From: Rhodothermales bacterium
Lineage (GTDB): Bacteria; Bacteroidota; Rhodothermia; Rhodothermales; UBA10348
Direction: 5' to 3'
Length of the DNA stretch: 64,000 nucleotides
Assembly: GCA_040221055.1 (NCBI GenBank)
Contig: JAVJVN010000012.1
Span: 174,890 to 238,889, forward strand
The notes under the pieces are model-generated. The model saw nothing but the letters and a program-made list of their open reading frames with translations, had not been told where the DNA came from and did no database searches. The translations under genes and the position numbers were made by a program. Positions 26,095 to 36,613 of this stretch are shown here, piece by piece (the first letter of the stretch is position 1; each line of letters starts with the position of its first letter).

Positions 26095-28732
26095 AATTGC
26101 CTTTCGCGTCGGCTCCGGTTTCTTCCTTTGGTGCGTCTGGCGTAGCATCGTCGTCCGGCGGCGTATCCGCTTCTTCCGCGTCTTTTGCCTTGGCCTTCGC
26201 CGCCTTTTTCTTTTTGGTCGCTTTCTTGCGGAAGCTCAGTTCGCCGGTGTCTTTCTTCTCGTCGTAGGTAATGACAAGCGTATCGTCCTCGCCCAGGTCG
26301 TGTCCCAGGATGGCCTCGGCCATCGGATCTTCCACGTACTTCTGGATGGCACGCCGGAGCGGACGGGCGCCGAACTTCGGATCGTAGCCCTTTTCCACGA
26401 GGAATGCCTTGGCCGACTCCTCGAGTTCCACGGAAATACCCACTTCGAACGCGCGGCCAAAGAGCTCGGCCGCCATCAGTTCGATGATGTCGTGGATGTG
26501 CTTCTTCTCGAGCGGATGGAACACGATGACGTCGTCAATCCGGTTCAGGAATTCCGGGTTGAAGACGCGCTTGAGCGCATCCTCGACCGTGGACTTCATG
26601 GTCTGGTAATTGAAATCCTGTTCGGACTGCGAGAAACCGATACCCTTTCCGAGGTTCTTGATGTCCCGGGCACCGATGTTGGAGGTCATGATGATGATGG
26701 TGTTCCGGAAATCCACACGCCGGCCCAGACCGTCGGTCAACAAGCCGTCATCAAGGACCTGCAGCAGGATGTTGAACACGTCCGGATGCGCCTTCTCGAT
26801 CTCGTCCAGCAATACGACCGAATAGGGCTTGCGACGAACCTTCTCGGTCAGCTGGCCACCCTCTTCGTATCCCACATAGCCGGGAGGTGCACCCACCAAC
26901 CGGGACACGGAGAACTTCTCCATGTACTCGCTCATGTCAATGCGGATGAGCGCATCCTGTGAGTCGAACAGGTACTGGGTGAGGCGCTTGGCCAACTCGG
27001 TCTTGCCGACGCCCGTCGGACCCAGGAAAATGAACGATCCGATGGGACGCTTCGGATCCTTGAGTCCCGCGCGCGTGCGCCGGATGCTCTTCGAAAGCTT
27101 CTTGATGGCCTCTTCCTGGCCAATCACGGAGCCCTGCAGTTCCTCCTCCATATGGAGCAGACGACGCGTTTCGGGCTCGGAAATCTTGTCGACCGGCACG
27201 CCGGTCATCATGGCTACGACTTCTGAAATGTCGTCCACGGTGACGTCGTAGACCTCGGACTCGGCCTTTTCTTCCCACTGGGACTTCGCTTCCTCGAGCT
27301 CGTCCTGGAGCTTTTTCTCGGAATCCCGCAGCCGGGCGGCTTCCTCGAATTTCTGGCTCTTCACGACGCGCGTTTTTTCCTCACGTACGTCTTCAATGGC
27401 CTTCTCGAGCTTCAGGATGTTCTCGGGTACCTTGATGTTCTTCAGGTGGACGCGGGCACCGGCCTCGTCCAGGACATCAATGGCCTTGTCGGGCAGGAAT
27501 CGGTCGGTGATGTACCGCTCCGACAATTTGACCGTCAGGTCTATGGCCTCATCGGAGTACAGGACATTGTGATGGTCCTCGTACCGGTCCTTTATGTTCT
27601 TGAGGATTTCGCGGGTTTCCTCCGGCGTCGCCGGGTCGACCATGATCTTCTGGAAACGACGGTCGAGTGCGCCGTCCTTCTCGATATGCTGACGATACTC
27701 GTCGAGGGTGGTCGCGCCAATGCACTGGATTTCACCCCGGGCGAGGGCCGGCTTGAACATGTTCGATGCGTCGAGCGAACCCGATGCGCCCCCGGCGCCC
27801 ACAATGGTGTGCAGCTCGTCGATGAACAGGATGACATCCGGGCTCTTTTCGAGCTCGTTCATGACGGCCTTCATGCGCTCCTCGAACTGGCCCCGGTACT
27901 TGGTGCCGGCCACGAGGGCGGCAAGGTCGAGCGTAACGACACGCTTGTCGAACAGCACCCGGCTGACCTTGCGCTGGATGATGCGCATGGCCAAACCTTC
28001 GGCAATGGCCGTCTTGCCTACACCGGGTTCGCCGATCAATACCGGATTGTTCTTCTTGCGGCGGGAAAGGACCTGGGCTACGCGTTCTATTTCGGATTCC
28101 CGACCGACCACCGGGTCAAGCTTGTCTTCTTCGGCGAGGGTCGTCAGGTCCCGGCCGAAATTGTCCAGAACAGGGGTTTTGCTCTTTTCCATTTTTCCTC
28201 GCTCTTTCGGACTCTGGCTCCGGCTCCCGCTCGGGCCCTTGGCCGAACCGACCATTCCGGTCGACGGGCTGCTGGATCGTTCCGATGGGGGTTTGCCGGA
28301 AATAATGGTATCCAATTCAGCGCGTACGGAGTCATAGGTGATCGAGAAGCCCTGCTGCAGGATCTGGGCAGCCAGGTTCTCATCATCCCGGAGCAGGCTC
28401 AACAGCAGGTGTTCGGTCCCGATGACATCGCTCTTGTAGAGCTTGGCTTCGAGATAGGTGATCTTGAGCACCTTTTCGGCCTGCTTCGTCAGCGGAATGT
28501 TTCCGACGGTGAGTGTGCCCCCGGTACTGCGGACCGTATCCTCGATGGACTTCTTGAGCTTGAACAGATCACAGCCCAGGTTGCGGAGGATTTTAACCGC
28601 TATGCCTTCGCCCTCGCGGATGATGCCGAGGAGCAGATGCTCGGTTCCGATGTAGTCGTGGCCCAGCCGGATGGCTTCCTCACGACTGTAGGAGATGACG
28701 TCGCGAACGCGATTTGAAAAATTTCCTTCCAT
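26093..28732 (-). CDS. clpC: ClpC-type AAA+ unfoldase
   Basis: The protein has 879 residues. Two Clp_N repeats lie at about 1-140, AAA-1 with Walker [10 protein letters not shown] near 235, a UVR-type coiled coil ([20 protein letters not shown]) near 447-480, and AAA-2 with Walker [10 protein letters not shown] near 568. This order is ClpC, not ClpB (no long M-domain) or ClpA (no UVR). It unfolds proteins for ClpP or acts with adaptors. The last 50 residues are a Lys/Ala tract and then an acidic tail, a low-complexity extension beyond the conserved core. No clpP or mcs adaptor genes are adjacent. Confidence 0.95.
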   Translation of the reverse strand: MEGNFSNRVRDVISYSREEAIRLGHDYIGTEHLLLGIIREGEGIAVKILRNLGCDLFKLKKSIEDTVRSTGGTLTVGNIPLTKQAEKVLKITYLEAKLYKSDVIGTEHLLLSLLRDDENLAAQILQQGFSITYDSVRAELDTIISGKPPSERSSSPSTGMVGSAKGPSGSRSQSPKERGKMEKSKTPVLDNFGRDLTTLAEEDKLDPVVGRESEIERVAQVLSRRKKNNPVLIGEPGVGKTAIAEGLAMRIIQRKVSRVLFDKRVVTLDLAALVAGTKYRGQFEERMKAVMNELEKSPDVILFIDELHTIVGAGGASGSLDASNMFKPALARGEIQCIGATTLDEYRQHIEKDGALDRRFQKIMVDPATPEETREILKNIKDRYEDHHNVLYSDEAIDLTVKLSERYITDRFLPDKAIDVLDEAGARVHLKNIKVPENILKLEKAIEDVREEKTRVVKSQKFEEAARLRDSEKKLQDELEEAKSQWEEKAESEVYDVTVDDISEVVAMMTGVPVDKISEPETRRLLHMEEELQGSVIGQEEAIKKLSKSIRRTRAGLKDPKRPIGSFIFLGPTGVGKTELAKRLTQYLFDSQDALIRIDMSEYMEKFSVSRLVGAPPGYVGYEEGGQLTEKVRRKPYSVVLLDEIEKAHPDVFNILLQVLDDGLLTDGLGRRVDFRNTIIIMTSNIGARDIKNLGKGIGFSQSEQDFNYQTMKSTVEDALKRVFNPEFLNRIDDVIVFHPLEKKHIHDIIELMAAELFGRAFEVGISVELEESAKAFLVEKGYDPKFGARPLRRAIQKYVEDPMAEAILGHDLGEDDTLVITYDEKKDTGELSFRKKATKKKKAAKAKAKDAEEADTPPDDDATPDAPKEETGADAKGN

Positions 28733-28753
28733 GATGGGGAGGTCGTGGCCGGT

Positions 28754-29101
28754 TCAGGCCGAGAAACTGGAACCGCAGCCGCAGGTGGCGGAGGCGTTGG
28801 GATTGTCGAACGTGAATCCACGGGCGCTCAGCCCGTCCTGGTAATCGACCCGGGTACCCATGAGGTACAAGCCGTGTCGTTTGTCCATGAATACCTTGAT
28901 GCCGTCGACTTCGAATTCGATATCGTGATCGCGCATGCGATCGAAGCCCAGGATATAGCTCATTCCCGAACAGCCGCCCCCTTTGACACCCACACGGAGG
29001 CTGTAGCCCTCCGGGATGTTCTTGGTCTCCATGATCGTGCGGATTTCGGTCGATGCACGTTCCGTCAGGACGATGGGCGCGGTCAACGTTTCTGTGGACA
29101 T
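28754..29101 (-). CDS. A-type Fe-S carrier protein, second copy (IscA/ErpA family)
   Basis: The protein has 115 residues with the three conserved cysteines in VKGGGCSGMSY and ATCGCGSSFSA. It is clearly diverged from the copy beside sufB (19503). The KNIPEGYSLRVGVKGGGCSG stretch is more typical of the ErpA/IscA branch. It lies 21 bases upstream of clpC on the same strand, so the two may be cotranscribed. Two carriers with different targets are common. Confidence 0.92.
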   Translation of the reverse strand: MSTETLTAPIVLTERASTEIRTIMETKNIPEGYSLRVGVKGGGCSGMSYILGFDRMRDHDIEFEVDGIKVFMDKRHGLYLMGTRVDYQDGLSARGFTFDNPNASATCGCGSSFSA

Positions 29102-29172
29102 GGCTCGTTTCGGGCTTCAAAATTGATGTGCCTTCTGCAACGATGCGCCATGGGGGCTGTTCCGTGCTGCCG

Positions 29173-31425
29173 TCAGCGGCGAAGAACCGCGACTGGCAAT
29201 GGCTGACGCCACGTGGGGGCGTCCAAGAGGCTGACGAGAACGAAGTGGATGCCCGCCGGGACGATGGTCCCCCGGTCGTCCAGGCCATCCCATCGGATGG
29301 CTGTGGTTCCGGACAGGGGGCGGGCCGCCGTGACGTGCCGAACCGGGTGCCCGTACGCATTGTAAACCGTGATTGTGGCCATTCTCGGGCCCATGTCCTC
29401 GGGGATCCGGACCACGATGTGCGTGGATGCACCCAGGTCAGGATGATCAGGATAGAACGACCGGGGCTCCAGGTGGGCGCTTATGCCACCGTCGGGCACC
29501 GCCGGGGCGGCTCCAGTCGGAGGGAGCCCCGCCACACGGCCGGGTGTGGCGCCGTCCACGTGGGTGCTGGTCTCCAGCTGGCTCCATCCGGATTGCAGGC
29601 GGCGCCGTTCGAGGGACCGCCCCAGCGTGACCGCCACCATCGGGTGGTGGTCTTCCGGTCCATAACGGTCGCTGGACAGAACACGACCGTCCCTGTCCAC
29701 CAGGATCAATGCCCGACCGTCATTCCGGAGACCCAGGGATGCACGGACCGGAACGAGGAAGTCCGTGGCCGGCGTTTCCGGCCAGATCCGCGCCAGATAA
29801 TCACGGACGTTCCCGTGGTTGACGATCTCTTGGTCGGTCACGTGTCCGGGGATTCCGACAATGAGCAGGGTGCTGTCCGGAGGCAACCGGAGGGGTTGGT
29901 ACCCGAGCCGCACCGAATCCCGATCGCCCCGTTCGTCGGGGGCATCCAGCAGCACCATGCCGAGTATATCCACCGGCTCCCGGCTTTGGTTGACCCACTC
30001 CAGGAAGGCGGTCTGATCCGTCCGGTTGTCATGGGCGTCAATGAGGGGGTGGTACATCACTTCGGTCAGCACCAACGGGGGCGGGTCGGTGCTTGGCGTG
30101 GGGGGCGCGGCGCGGCGTCTCAGGTCCCGGTCCGCATCCGTGCCGGGCGTGGCGGGTGGCACCAGCGAGGAGGCCCAGTCCCGCGCCGCGCCCCCCACGC
30201 GTCGGAGCGAACGGTCGGTGTGGCTCCGGAAACGCCCATCTTCCAGATCGGGATGGATCACCACGGAGTCGATGACGATCGTGGCATCCCGGAGCACCAG
30301 GGTTTCCCCGGTTGCCAGCAGATCCACATCCACAACGTGCACCGCTCCCGGCGGAAGCAGGAGGGGGGCCTCTTCCGATGCCAGCCGCGTGTCCGATCGT
30401 ACCGTCGACAATGCGGTCTGTCGCAATGTGAGGGGCCATTCCGCATCCACGACCAACTCCACGAACTCCACCGCTCCCCTGGACTGGACCTCGGAGATCA
30501 TGAGGTCACCCGGCGAGGGAGGAATGTGCATTGGGGCGCGGACGGTGCCGGCACGGTTTCCGGACAGGTCCACCAAGCCGGTGATGTCCACCTGGTCTGG
30601 CGCCCGGTTGGGTGCGGGTTGTTGTCCCGGCCACCATCCGGATGGAGCCAGGGCCACCAGCGTGGAGCAGACGGTCTCATCGGGCACCGCGCAGGACAGC
30701 GGCAAAGGGTCCACTGCCGGGATGTCCGGAACGGGGGTGAGGGCGGGGGGCTCCGGGGCCGACGGGGCAATCGGCTCATCCACGTGGACCAGGATGCGAT
30801 CGGGCGGCACCCACTCCACACCCAGGATGCGGGGAGCCGTACGGTCGTCAACATAGGTCGCATTGCGAAGGCCGGGCGTACCCGGCGGAGCGGTGGATGT
30901 GGCCCAGGAAGATGCGAGCGTTCCCGGCAGGACCGGGGAAATCCGCTCCCGACTCGTACCCCGTACGACATCGGCTGCCGTCCATCCGGCGCGATCCACG
31001 ACATGGCCGTCGACCGCGACGAACAGGGAGTCTCCTCCATTGTTGAGTGTCGGCCACGGCCGGAGTTGAATCAACAGCGCCTGGGCAGGCAGGGGACCGT
31101 GGCGTCGCACGAAGGCCAGCGTATCGGGCGTCACCACGACATATTGCCCCGGTATCATGTAGCCCGCTTCGTCCGGAAACACGCGCCAGGCGGCGGTCCC
31201 GTCGCGGATGGCCAACCGGTTTCCAACCAGCGGGGCCGATCCCCCCACGAGCAGTTCAATGAATTCCACGCCGTCCGTATCCGGAATGGCCAGGTATTCA
31301 TTCAGCGTGACGCGAGCGACGGGTGGAGAAGCTGGATGGAGCGCCGTCAGCCACCCGCCGATATGCACGGCGAGCACGATCGCCAGCAGGGTGGGCATGA
31401 TCGACAGGGACGGGAGCAGCGACAT
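29173..31425 (-). CDS. Exported lamin-tail-domain protein with FlgD-like Ig C-terminus
   Basis: The protein has 750 residues. A hydrophobic N-terminus (LLPSLSIMPTLLAIVLAVHI) is a signal or anchor. Lamin-tail-like openings occur three times: VTLNEYLAIPDTDGVEFIEL near 40, DLMISEVQSRGAVEFVELVV near 310, and PLVLTEVMYHP near 455. The last 82 residues are a FlgD-like Ig domain (ITVYNAYGHPVRHV, then IRWDGLDDRGTIVPAGIHFV), which in this phylum often serves as a secretion or surface-attachment end. The function is unknown; an envelope or extracellular role is inferred. Confidence 0.8.
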   Translation of the reverse strand: MSLLPSLSIMPTLLAIVLAVHIGGWLTALHPASPPVARVTLNEYLAIPDTDGVEFIELLVGGSAPLVGNRLAIRDGTAAWRVFPDEAGYMIPGQYVVVTPDTLAFVRRHGPLPAQALLIQLRPWPTLNNGGDSLFVAVDGHVVDRAGWTAADVVRGTSRERISPVLPGTLASSWATSTAPPGTPGLRNATYVDDRTAPRILGVEWVPPDRILVHVDEPIAPSAPEPPALTPVPDIPAVDPLPLSCAVPDETVCSTLVALAPSGWWPGQQPAPNRAPDQVDITGLVDLSGNRAGTVRAPMHIPPSPGDLMISEVQSRGAVEFVELVVDAEWPLTLRQTALSTVRSDTRLASEEAPLLLPPGAVHVVDVDLLATGETLVLRDATIVIDSVVIHPDLEDGRFRSHTDRSLRRVGGAARDWASSLVPPATPGTDADRDLRRRAAPPTPSTDPPPLVLTEVMYHPLIDAHDNRTDQTAFLEWVNQSREPVDILGMVLLDAPDERGDRDSVRLGYQPLRLPPDSTLLIVGIPGHVTDQEIVNHGNVRDYLARIWPETPATDFLVPVRASLGLRNDGRALILVDRDGRVLSSDRYGPEDHHPMVAVTLGRSLERRRLQSGWSQLETSTHVDGATPGRVAGLPPTGAAPAVPDGGISAHLEPRSFYPDHPDLGASTHIVVRIPEDMGPRMATITVYNAYGHPVRHVTAARPLSGTTAIRWDGLDDRGTIVPAGIHFVLVSLLDAPTWRQPLPVAVLRR

Positions 31426-31475
31426 GGCAGGGCAGCGCCCGGTGATGTCCGGACGCGTTTACCCTAAGGAGTCAC

Positions 31476-32687
31476 TCAGGCGCCAACTGCAACCCGTTCC
31501 AGTACGGTTTTCAGTGTCCCTGCCAACATGTCGGCGGCCAGCGGCAGGGCCGCCTCATCCAGGTCGAATGCCGAATCATGCAACGGACGCGCCGTTGCCG
31601 GACCATTGCAGGTACCGACGCGGAGCAGCATGCAGGGTGCATGCTGCACATAATGGGCAAAATCCTCGCCACCCATGCTGGGTCGGGGAATCTCGAAAAT
31701 GGCGTCGGGCCCGAACCGGTCCAGGATGACAGTTCGGATGATGGAAACCAGGGCCGGATCGTTGATGACGGGCGGGGAGCCCATGTCGAAATCCACATCC
31801 ACGCGGGCCCCGTACGTTTCACCGATCGCGTGGGATATCTGCTCCATCCGTTCCCGGATGAGCGCCCGCTCCTCGTTCGAAATGCATCGGACCGTCCCAC
31901 CCATTTCGACCGATGCCGGGATGACATTGAAGGCCTCACCGCCGTGGATCCGACAGATAGAGATGACGGCTGTGTTGCGCGCATCGGAAAGGCGGCCAAC
32001 AAGTTGGTATAACGTGCTCATAATCTGCGTGAGGACCCATACCGTATCAACTGACTGATGCGGGCGAGCCGAGTGCCCCGTCGAACTGCCGCTGACCGTT
32101 ATACGGAAGCGATCGGCCGATGCCGTAGCCGGTCCCGTGATGAGGCCGAAGACGCCGGTGGACAAGGTCGGGTCCACGTGGCTGGCAAAGACCGCCCGCA
32201 CGCCGTCCATGATGCCGTCCCGGATCATCATGGGGGCGCCACTTGGAATGCCTTCCTCGTTGGGCTGGAAGAACACGCGAACGGTTCCGTGGAGTTCTTC
32301 CCGACACTCGTTCAGGAGCAGGATGAGACCGATGGCAATGGCTGTATGGCCGTCATGTCCGCAAAGATGGGCAACGCCATCCACCTGACTGCGGTAGGGG
32401 GCGGATTTGTCATCGGTGGTGGGTAGCGCATCGATATCGGCCCTGTACGCGACGATGGGACCGTCGGGTTGACCCACGATGTCAACGTAGAGTCCCGTCC
32501 CGGCCACCGGACCCTTCACCTCGAGGCCGTGGGATTCCAGGACATTCCGGATGTAGGCGGACGTCTCGAACTCCTGGAGTCCGATTTCAGGATGCTGGTG
32601 GAGATGCCGGCGGATGCCGGTAAGGAGCGTGGCCAGATCTTCTTTTATGACGACCGTGCCGTTCGTTGACGTGTTCTGTTGGGACAT
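31476..32687 (-). CDS. M20-family metal-dependent amidohydrolase
   Basis: The protein has 403 residues. Metal ligands are recognisable in HLCGHDGHTAIAIG, FQPNEEGIPSG and GGEDFAHYVQ. The lid (dimerisation) domain includes the GSSTGHSARPHQSVD motif. These are features of the M20D branch (hippurate, N-acetyl-amino-acid or indole-acetyl-amino-acid hydrolases); the substrate cannot be set from sequence. No signal peptide is seen, so it is probably cytoplasmic. It lies just upstream, on the same strand, of the lamin-tail gene. Confidence 0.92.
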   Translation of the reverse strand: MSQQNTSTNGTVVIKEDLATLLTGIRRHLHQHPEIGLQEFETSAYIRNVLESHGLEVKGPVAGTGLYVDIVGQPDGPIVAYRADIDALPTTDDKSAPYRSQVDGVAHLCGHDGHTAIAIGLILLLNECREELHGTVRVFFQPNEEGIPSGAPMMIRDGIMDGVRAVFASHVDPTLSTGVFGLITGPATASADRFRITVSGSSTGHSARPHQSVDTVWVLTQIMSTLYQLVGRLSDARNTAVISICRIHGGEAFNVIPASVEMGGTVRCISNEERALIRERMEQISHAIGETYGARVDVDFDMGSPPVINDPALVSIIRTVILDRFGPDAIFEIPRPSMGGEDFAHYVQHAPCMLLRVGTCNGPATARPLHDSAFDLDEAALPLAADMLAGTLKTVLERVAVGA

Positions 32688-32699
32688 CCAGTTAGTACC

Positions 32700-34841
32700 T
32701 TACACCAATCCAAATCGTTTCCTGAAAAACCACTCCACGGTAAGCAGCAGCACAACGAGAATCAAAAACGGAATGCGTTGCCAGAGTCGGATCTGCGCCG
32801 TTTGCACGCGCTCGCTGAGCTGCCACGATGCCAATTCCGAAAGGACCGATCCAATGGATGCCGTCTGGTCCGACGTCAGGAATTGTCCGCCCGACCGTGC
32901 GGCCACTTGCCGCATGAGCGTATGGTCGGCACGAGTCTGCCGGAACTCGATCGACCGGTCACCCACCACGAACTCGCCCTCATCCGAACCCATGAGAGCG
33001 CCGTTGAATTCGGCCTCCGCGGAATACGTATAGCTTCCGGCAGGCAGGACACCGAAGTCCCCCTCATACCGGCCATTGCCGAGGGGCCGCATCCCTACCG
33101 GCAGCTCCGTTCCGTCCGGGGCGCGCAAGCGGACGGTTACGCGCGCATCGTCAAGGGGAGCCAGTGTTTCATCATAGACTTCGCCCCGCAACTGGACCGG
33201 CTCATCCTCCGAGAACACCATCCGCGACGGTTCCACACGGACCAGGCGCTGATCGTCGGCCGTGTACAGCCACTGGAGCAGGTTGGAGCGAACCTCGCTC
33301 CAGGCCGATGCCTCGTCGGCCAGGTCTTCGGGCACATTCTTCCATCGCCAGAACCCATGGGCCAGGAGTACAGCCGCACGAGCCCTTCCCGTGCGACCGG
33401 TAACGAACAGGGGATCCTCCAGGACGACCGATCGGATACGGCTGCTTGCCAGGAGATCGGCTCCTGGACGCGTGGCCCATGTGGTCGCGCTCGTCCGCAA
33501 TGGGGGCAATCGCTGCCATATTCCGGCATCCCGCGTGCTTCCGGTCTCGAAAATGGCATGACTCAGCGCCAGCGGAGTCGGAGCGAATGCCACCTGTTGC
33601 CAGGTGGACCGGATGGTTTCGGGAACGGCTGGAAGGATGTTTGCCCAGTCCCGTTGCAGCATCCGGAAATCCGTCGCATGATCCAGGGCAAAAAGTACGG
33701 GCAGTCCGTCCTGCACGGCATCCACCAGGGTGCGGGAGTCGACCGGATCCGTTGCCGTGCCCGGGAAGCCGACCAGGATGAGCAAGTCGAACGCGTTGAC
33801 CGTATCCGGAAGCGCACCGCCGAAATACCGCCCGGGGCCGGACTGCACCCGGACTACCAGATCCACGTCGGGGTCGGCATCCAGGACCTGGGTCCAGGCA
33901 GACACGTCCGGGGAGGGCGCGCTGGCCACGAGCAGGACCTGCTTCCGCTGATCGAGCACCTGGACGGCCATGGATTCCGTGTTGTTTCTCCAGGTGGCCT
34001 CGCCGTCCAATCGGGTGATATCCACCTGGAGCCGCGCCAATCCGGGAGTGTCCGCACGGAAACGCAAGTCTACCACGACTTCTCCCGAACCCTCAGGGAT
34101 CCGGACCGATGTGCGGTCCACGCTCGCGCCGCCTGTACTCAGTGAGATTTCCACCGTCTGTTCGGAAAAGCCGTCATTCCGCAACCGGACCCGGACGGGC
34201 ACTTCCGTTCCTGCATACGCCAATTCGTTGGTCACGAGTTGGACAATCCGGAGGTCCCGCCGGATGGTGGAATCGCCGTGGGCCACGGCAATGATGGGCA
34301 CGCGATACCGTTCCGCGACCCGGGCGGGGTTGGCCCCGGCATTGTGGATGCCGTCGGACAGCAACACGATGGCTCCCAGCGGCTCACCATCAAGCGCATC
34401 CTCCATTTCCTGAAGGGCATCGGCCAGGTTGGATGCACGGCCCTCGAAGGAGACCGCATCCAGTGAATCGGTGGCGGCAATTTGCTCATCGAACACGAAC
34501 ACCCGGCGTTGTCGTCCCTGCGTGTCGGCATCGAGGGCACGGAGCGCATCTGAAGCAGAAAGGTGACCGTCCAGGGAGTCGGCAAACGTCATGCTCTGCG
34601 AGCGGTCCACCAGGAGGCCCAGGACCGGTTCTTCAACCACGCTCGATTCAGACGTGAACAGGGGCTCGAACAGCAGGAACAGCACCAGTGCAAGTGCGAG
34701 GAAGCGGAGCGAACCGAGGCTGGTCCGACGGGCCACGGACAGGGCGGGCGTGGTTGTCCGGTAGGTCCACCATCCAAACGCACCGGCCAGCAGGACGCAG
34801 GCCAGCAGCAACCACGGGGACGAACTGAAGGACAAGTGCAT
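32700..34841 (-). CDS. Membrane protein with VWA-like domain
   Basis: I choose the ATG at 34841, giving 713 residues; a GTG two codons upstream overlaps the preceding stop. Two N-terminal membrane helices (about 8-25 and 46-63) are followed by a VWA-like domain with a MIDAS-type motif GLLVDRSQSM near 78 and LLSDGIHNAG near 160. Ig-like and glutamine-amidotransferase-like segments follow, and a final membrane helix (FLILVVLLLTVEWFFRKRF) ends the protein. This layout resembles large Bacteroidota membrane proteins near Bat aerotolerance genes, but no batABD or MoxR gene is here. Confidence 0.8.
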   Translation of the reverse strand: MHLSFSSSPWLLLACVLLAGAFGWWTYRTTTPALSVARRTSLGSLRFLALALVLFLLFEPLFTSESSVVEEPVLGLLVDRSQSMTFADSLDGHLSASDALRALDADTQGRQRRVFVFDEQIAATDSLDAVSFEGRASNLADALQEMEDALDGEPLGAIVLLSDGIHNAGANPARVAERYRVPIIAVAHGDSTIRRDLRIVQLVTNELAYAGTEVPVRVRLRNDGFSEQTVEISLSTGGASVDRTSVRIPEGSGEVVVDLRFRADTPGLARLQVDITRLDGEATWRNNTESMAVQVLDQRKQVLLVASAPSPDVSAWTQVLDADPDVDLVVRVQSGPGRYFGGALPDTVNAFDLLILVGFPGTATDPVDSRTLVDAVQDGLPVLFALDHATDFRMLQRDWANILPAVPETIRSTWQQVAFAPTPLALSHAIFETGSTRDAGIWQRLPPLRTSATTWATRPGADLLASSRIRSVVLEDPLFVTGRTGRARAAVLLAHGFWRWKNVPEDLADEASAWSEVRSNLLQWLYTADDQRLVRVEPSRMVFSEDEPVQLRGEVYDETLAPLDDARVTVRLRAPDGTELPVGMRPLGNGRYEGDFGVLPAGSYTYSAEAEFNGALMGSDEGEFVVGDRSIEFRQTRADHTLMRQVAARSGGQFLTSDQTASIGSVLSELASWQLSERVQTAQIRLWQRIPFLILVVLLLTVEWFFRKRFGLV

Positions 34842-34843
34842 AT

Positions 34844-35800
34844 TCACTGGATGTAGGGATGAATCAGGTAGCCCATGTAGGCCAGGAAGGCTGTCAGCAG
34901 CAGAACGCCGCCGGCCCGTGACAACACGTACCCGGAACGGGCAAGAGGATACAGCAGCAGGCTGACCCCCAACATGACCGGGAAGTGGATCCGGACCGAC
35001 GACGATTCAACCTCGACCGGTTGGACCAGGCTGACGACGCCCACTACGAACAGGATGTTCAGCATGTTGCTTCCCACGATGTTGCCCACCGACATCTCGG
35101 ACTCCTTCTTGAAGGCACAGACCATGGATGCCGCCAGCTCAGGGAGACTTGTTCCAATGGCCACGATGGTCAATCCGATCACGACGGGTTGGATTTCCAG
35201 GAGATGCGCAATGGACACGGCCGCGTCGACCATGAGCCGGGCGCCTACAGCCAGGGCCGCGATTCCACCGGTCAACAGGAGGATGCGCGCTGCAGGGCCC
35301 GTGCGTGCAGGGGCATCGGCCGAAGGCACATCCACGCCGGGGGTGTCCGACGATCCCCGGGCGCTGCGGATCATCCAGAAGAAGAACAGGATCAATCCCG
35401 CAACCAGGACGAGCCCGTCCACGCGGCTCATCCGACCGTCGGCCGCCATGGCCCAGAACAGGAACGAGACGGCAATCATGACCGGATATTCCCGTCTCAG
35501 CACACCCCGGGAAACCGCAATAGGCAGGACGATCGCGCTCAGCCCCAGGATGAGTGCGATGTTCGAGATGTTCGATCCAATGATATTGCCGATGGCCAGG
35601 GCGTCCTCGCCATCCATGAGGGCGAATGCGTTCAGCAGGAATTCGGGCATGGACGTACCCAGCGCCACGATGGTCAGTCCGACGACGAGCGGACGGATTC
35701 CGAAGCGGATGGCCACGGACGTGGCACCCCGGACAAGCCACTCTGCACCCAGGGCCAGCACTCCGAGCCCCGACACGAAAAGGAGGACATTCAGGAGCAT
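34844..35800 (-). CDS. CaCA-family cation/calcium exchanger (YrbG-like)
   Basis: The start at 35800 (MLLNVLLFVSGLGVLALGAE) gives 318 residues, as in YrbG; a longer upstream frame antisense to other signals was rejected. Two alpha-repeats are clear: VVGLTIVALGTSMPEFLLN with GNIIGSNISNIALILG, and VIGLTIVAIGTSLPELAAS with GNIVGSNMLNILFVVG. These are the ion-binding repeats of Na+/Ca2+ exchangers. About ten membrane helices are expected. It overlaps the cytidine deaminase gene by 10 bases. Confidence 0.94.
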   Translation of the reverse strand: MLLNVLLFVSGLGVLALGAEWLVRGATSVAIRFGIRPLVVGLTIVALGTSMPEFLLNAFALMDGEDALAIGNIIGSNISNIALILGLSAIVLPIAVSRGVLRREYPVMIAVSFLFWAMAADGRMSRVDGLVLVAGLILFFFWMIRSARGSSDTPGVDVPSADAPARTGPAARILLLTGGIAALAVGARLMVDAAVSIAHLLEIQPVVIGLTIVAIGTSLPELAASMVCAFKKESEMSVGNIVGSNMLNILFVVGVVSLVQPVEVESSSVRIHFPVMLGVSLLLYPLARSGYVLSRAGGVLLLTAFLAYMGYLIHPYIQ

Positions 35801-36570
35801 GCCAGGCTGGAACCGGTAAAGAAATTCGGAAGCAGGGAGGCCGCGGTAACACGCTCTGCGGGGCGATTTCCGCGGTCCATCCAAACCGAGGCTTCGGGGG
35901 CAAGTTCCGCCAGGACCTGGCGGCATGCACCGCACGGCGTGGCATCCTCCTCCTTCGGACACGACAGGGCCAGGATGGCCGGCACGGGGCGTCCGTAGGA
36001 AACGAGCGTCCCGAGTACATTGCGCTCGGCGCACAGGATGCGCCCCCAATCCGGGTGTTCCACATTCACGCCGGGTACGACGCCCTCATCCGGAGAGGGT
36101 ACGACACACCCCACGGGGAATCGGGATTCCGGGATCCAGGCCCGAGCTGAGATCTTCCGGGCCGCATGGACAAGGTCCTCCTCGCTGTTGCCCGACAATG
36201 GGATGAACGGAGACAGTTCATGCAGATGTTCTGGCAGGGCACCCGCGTGGGCCGTCAACAGGGCAGGCGTCCGGGATTCCAGCACGTGCCCGTCCGGCAC
36301 CGCGTGCCGGACGTAGAGGACGTCGTGGTCCATGAGGGGTTGGCTGGAAACGATGCCTACCACATCCGTCCGGTCCAACGCGTAGGAGGTCGTGATGGCA
36401 TTCAGGACGGCACCGATGGTCAAGCCGAACGATGCACTTTCCACACGGACACCGGGTACGAAGGCCCCGTCCGAAAGCACGGCGAGTACGGCGTGCGGCT
36501 GTCGGGAATACGGCGCCGGGGAGCGGGCCACGTACGGGGTCAATAAGGAGAGAGCCGCGTCGTCATGCAT
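35791..36570 (-). CDS. cdd: Two-domain cytidine deaminase with active C-terminal half
   Basis: The ATG at 36570 gives 259 residues; a GTG at 36621 would add 17. Two deaminase folds are present. In the C-terminal half, VNVEHPDWGRILCAERN and TPCGACRQ supply the zinc-binding and proton-shuttle residues. In the N-terminal half the matching place reads RVESASFGLTIGAVLNAI, with the CAE triad replaced by GAV and no second PCxxC, so this half is probably non-catalytic. In the E. coli enzyme the N-terminal half is the active one, so the arrangement here is the reverse. The reaction is cytidine to uridine. Confidence 0.88.
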   Translation of the reverse strand: MHDDAALSLLTPYVARSPAPYSRQPHAVLAVLSDGAFVPGVRVESASFGLTIGAVLNAITTSYALDRTDVVGIVSSQPLMDHDVLYVRHAVPDGHVLESRTPALLTAHAGALPEHLHELSPFIPLSGNSEEDLVHAARKISARAWIPESRFPVGCVVPSPDEGVVPGVNVEHPDWGRILCAERNVLGTLVSYGRPVPAILALSCPKEEDATPCGACRQVLAELAPEASVWMDRGNRPAERVTAASLLPNFFTGSSLACS

Positions 36571-36613
36571 GCCGGCGAGGGACCTGGCCTGAGTTGGGGC
36601 GTTGGGAACATTG

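Noticed and set aside
27446-28717. Long plus-strand frame opposite clpC
   Set aside because: It is antisense to an unmistakable clpC with Walker motifs; no domain of its own.
29053-31467. Long open frame on the plus strand (804 codons) opposite the lamin-tail gene
   Set aside because: It is the antisense of a real gene in GC-rich sequence. Its product is rich in Arg, Gly and His with no domain, while the minus strand shows a signal region, lamin-tail motifs and a FlgD-like Ig end.
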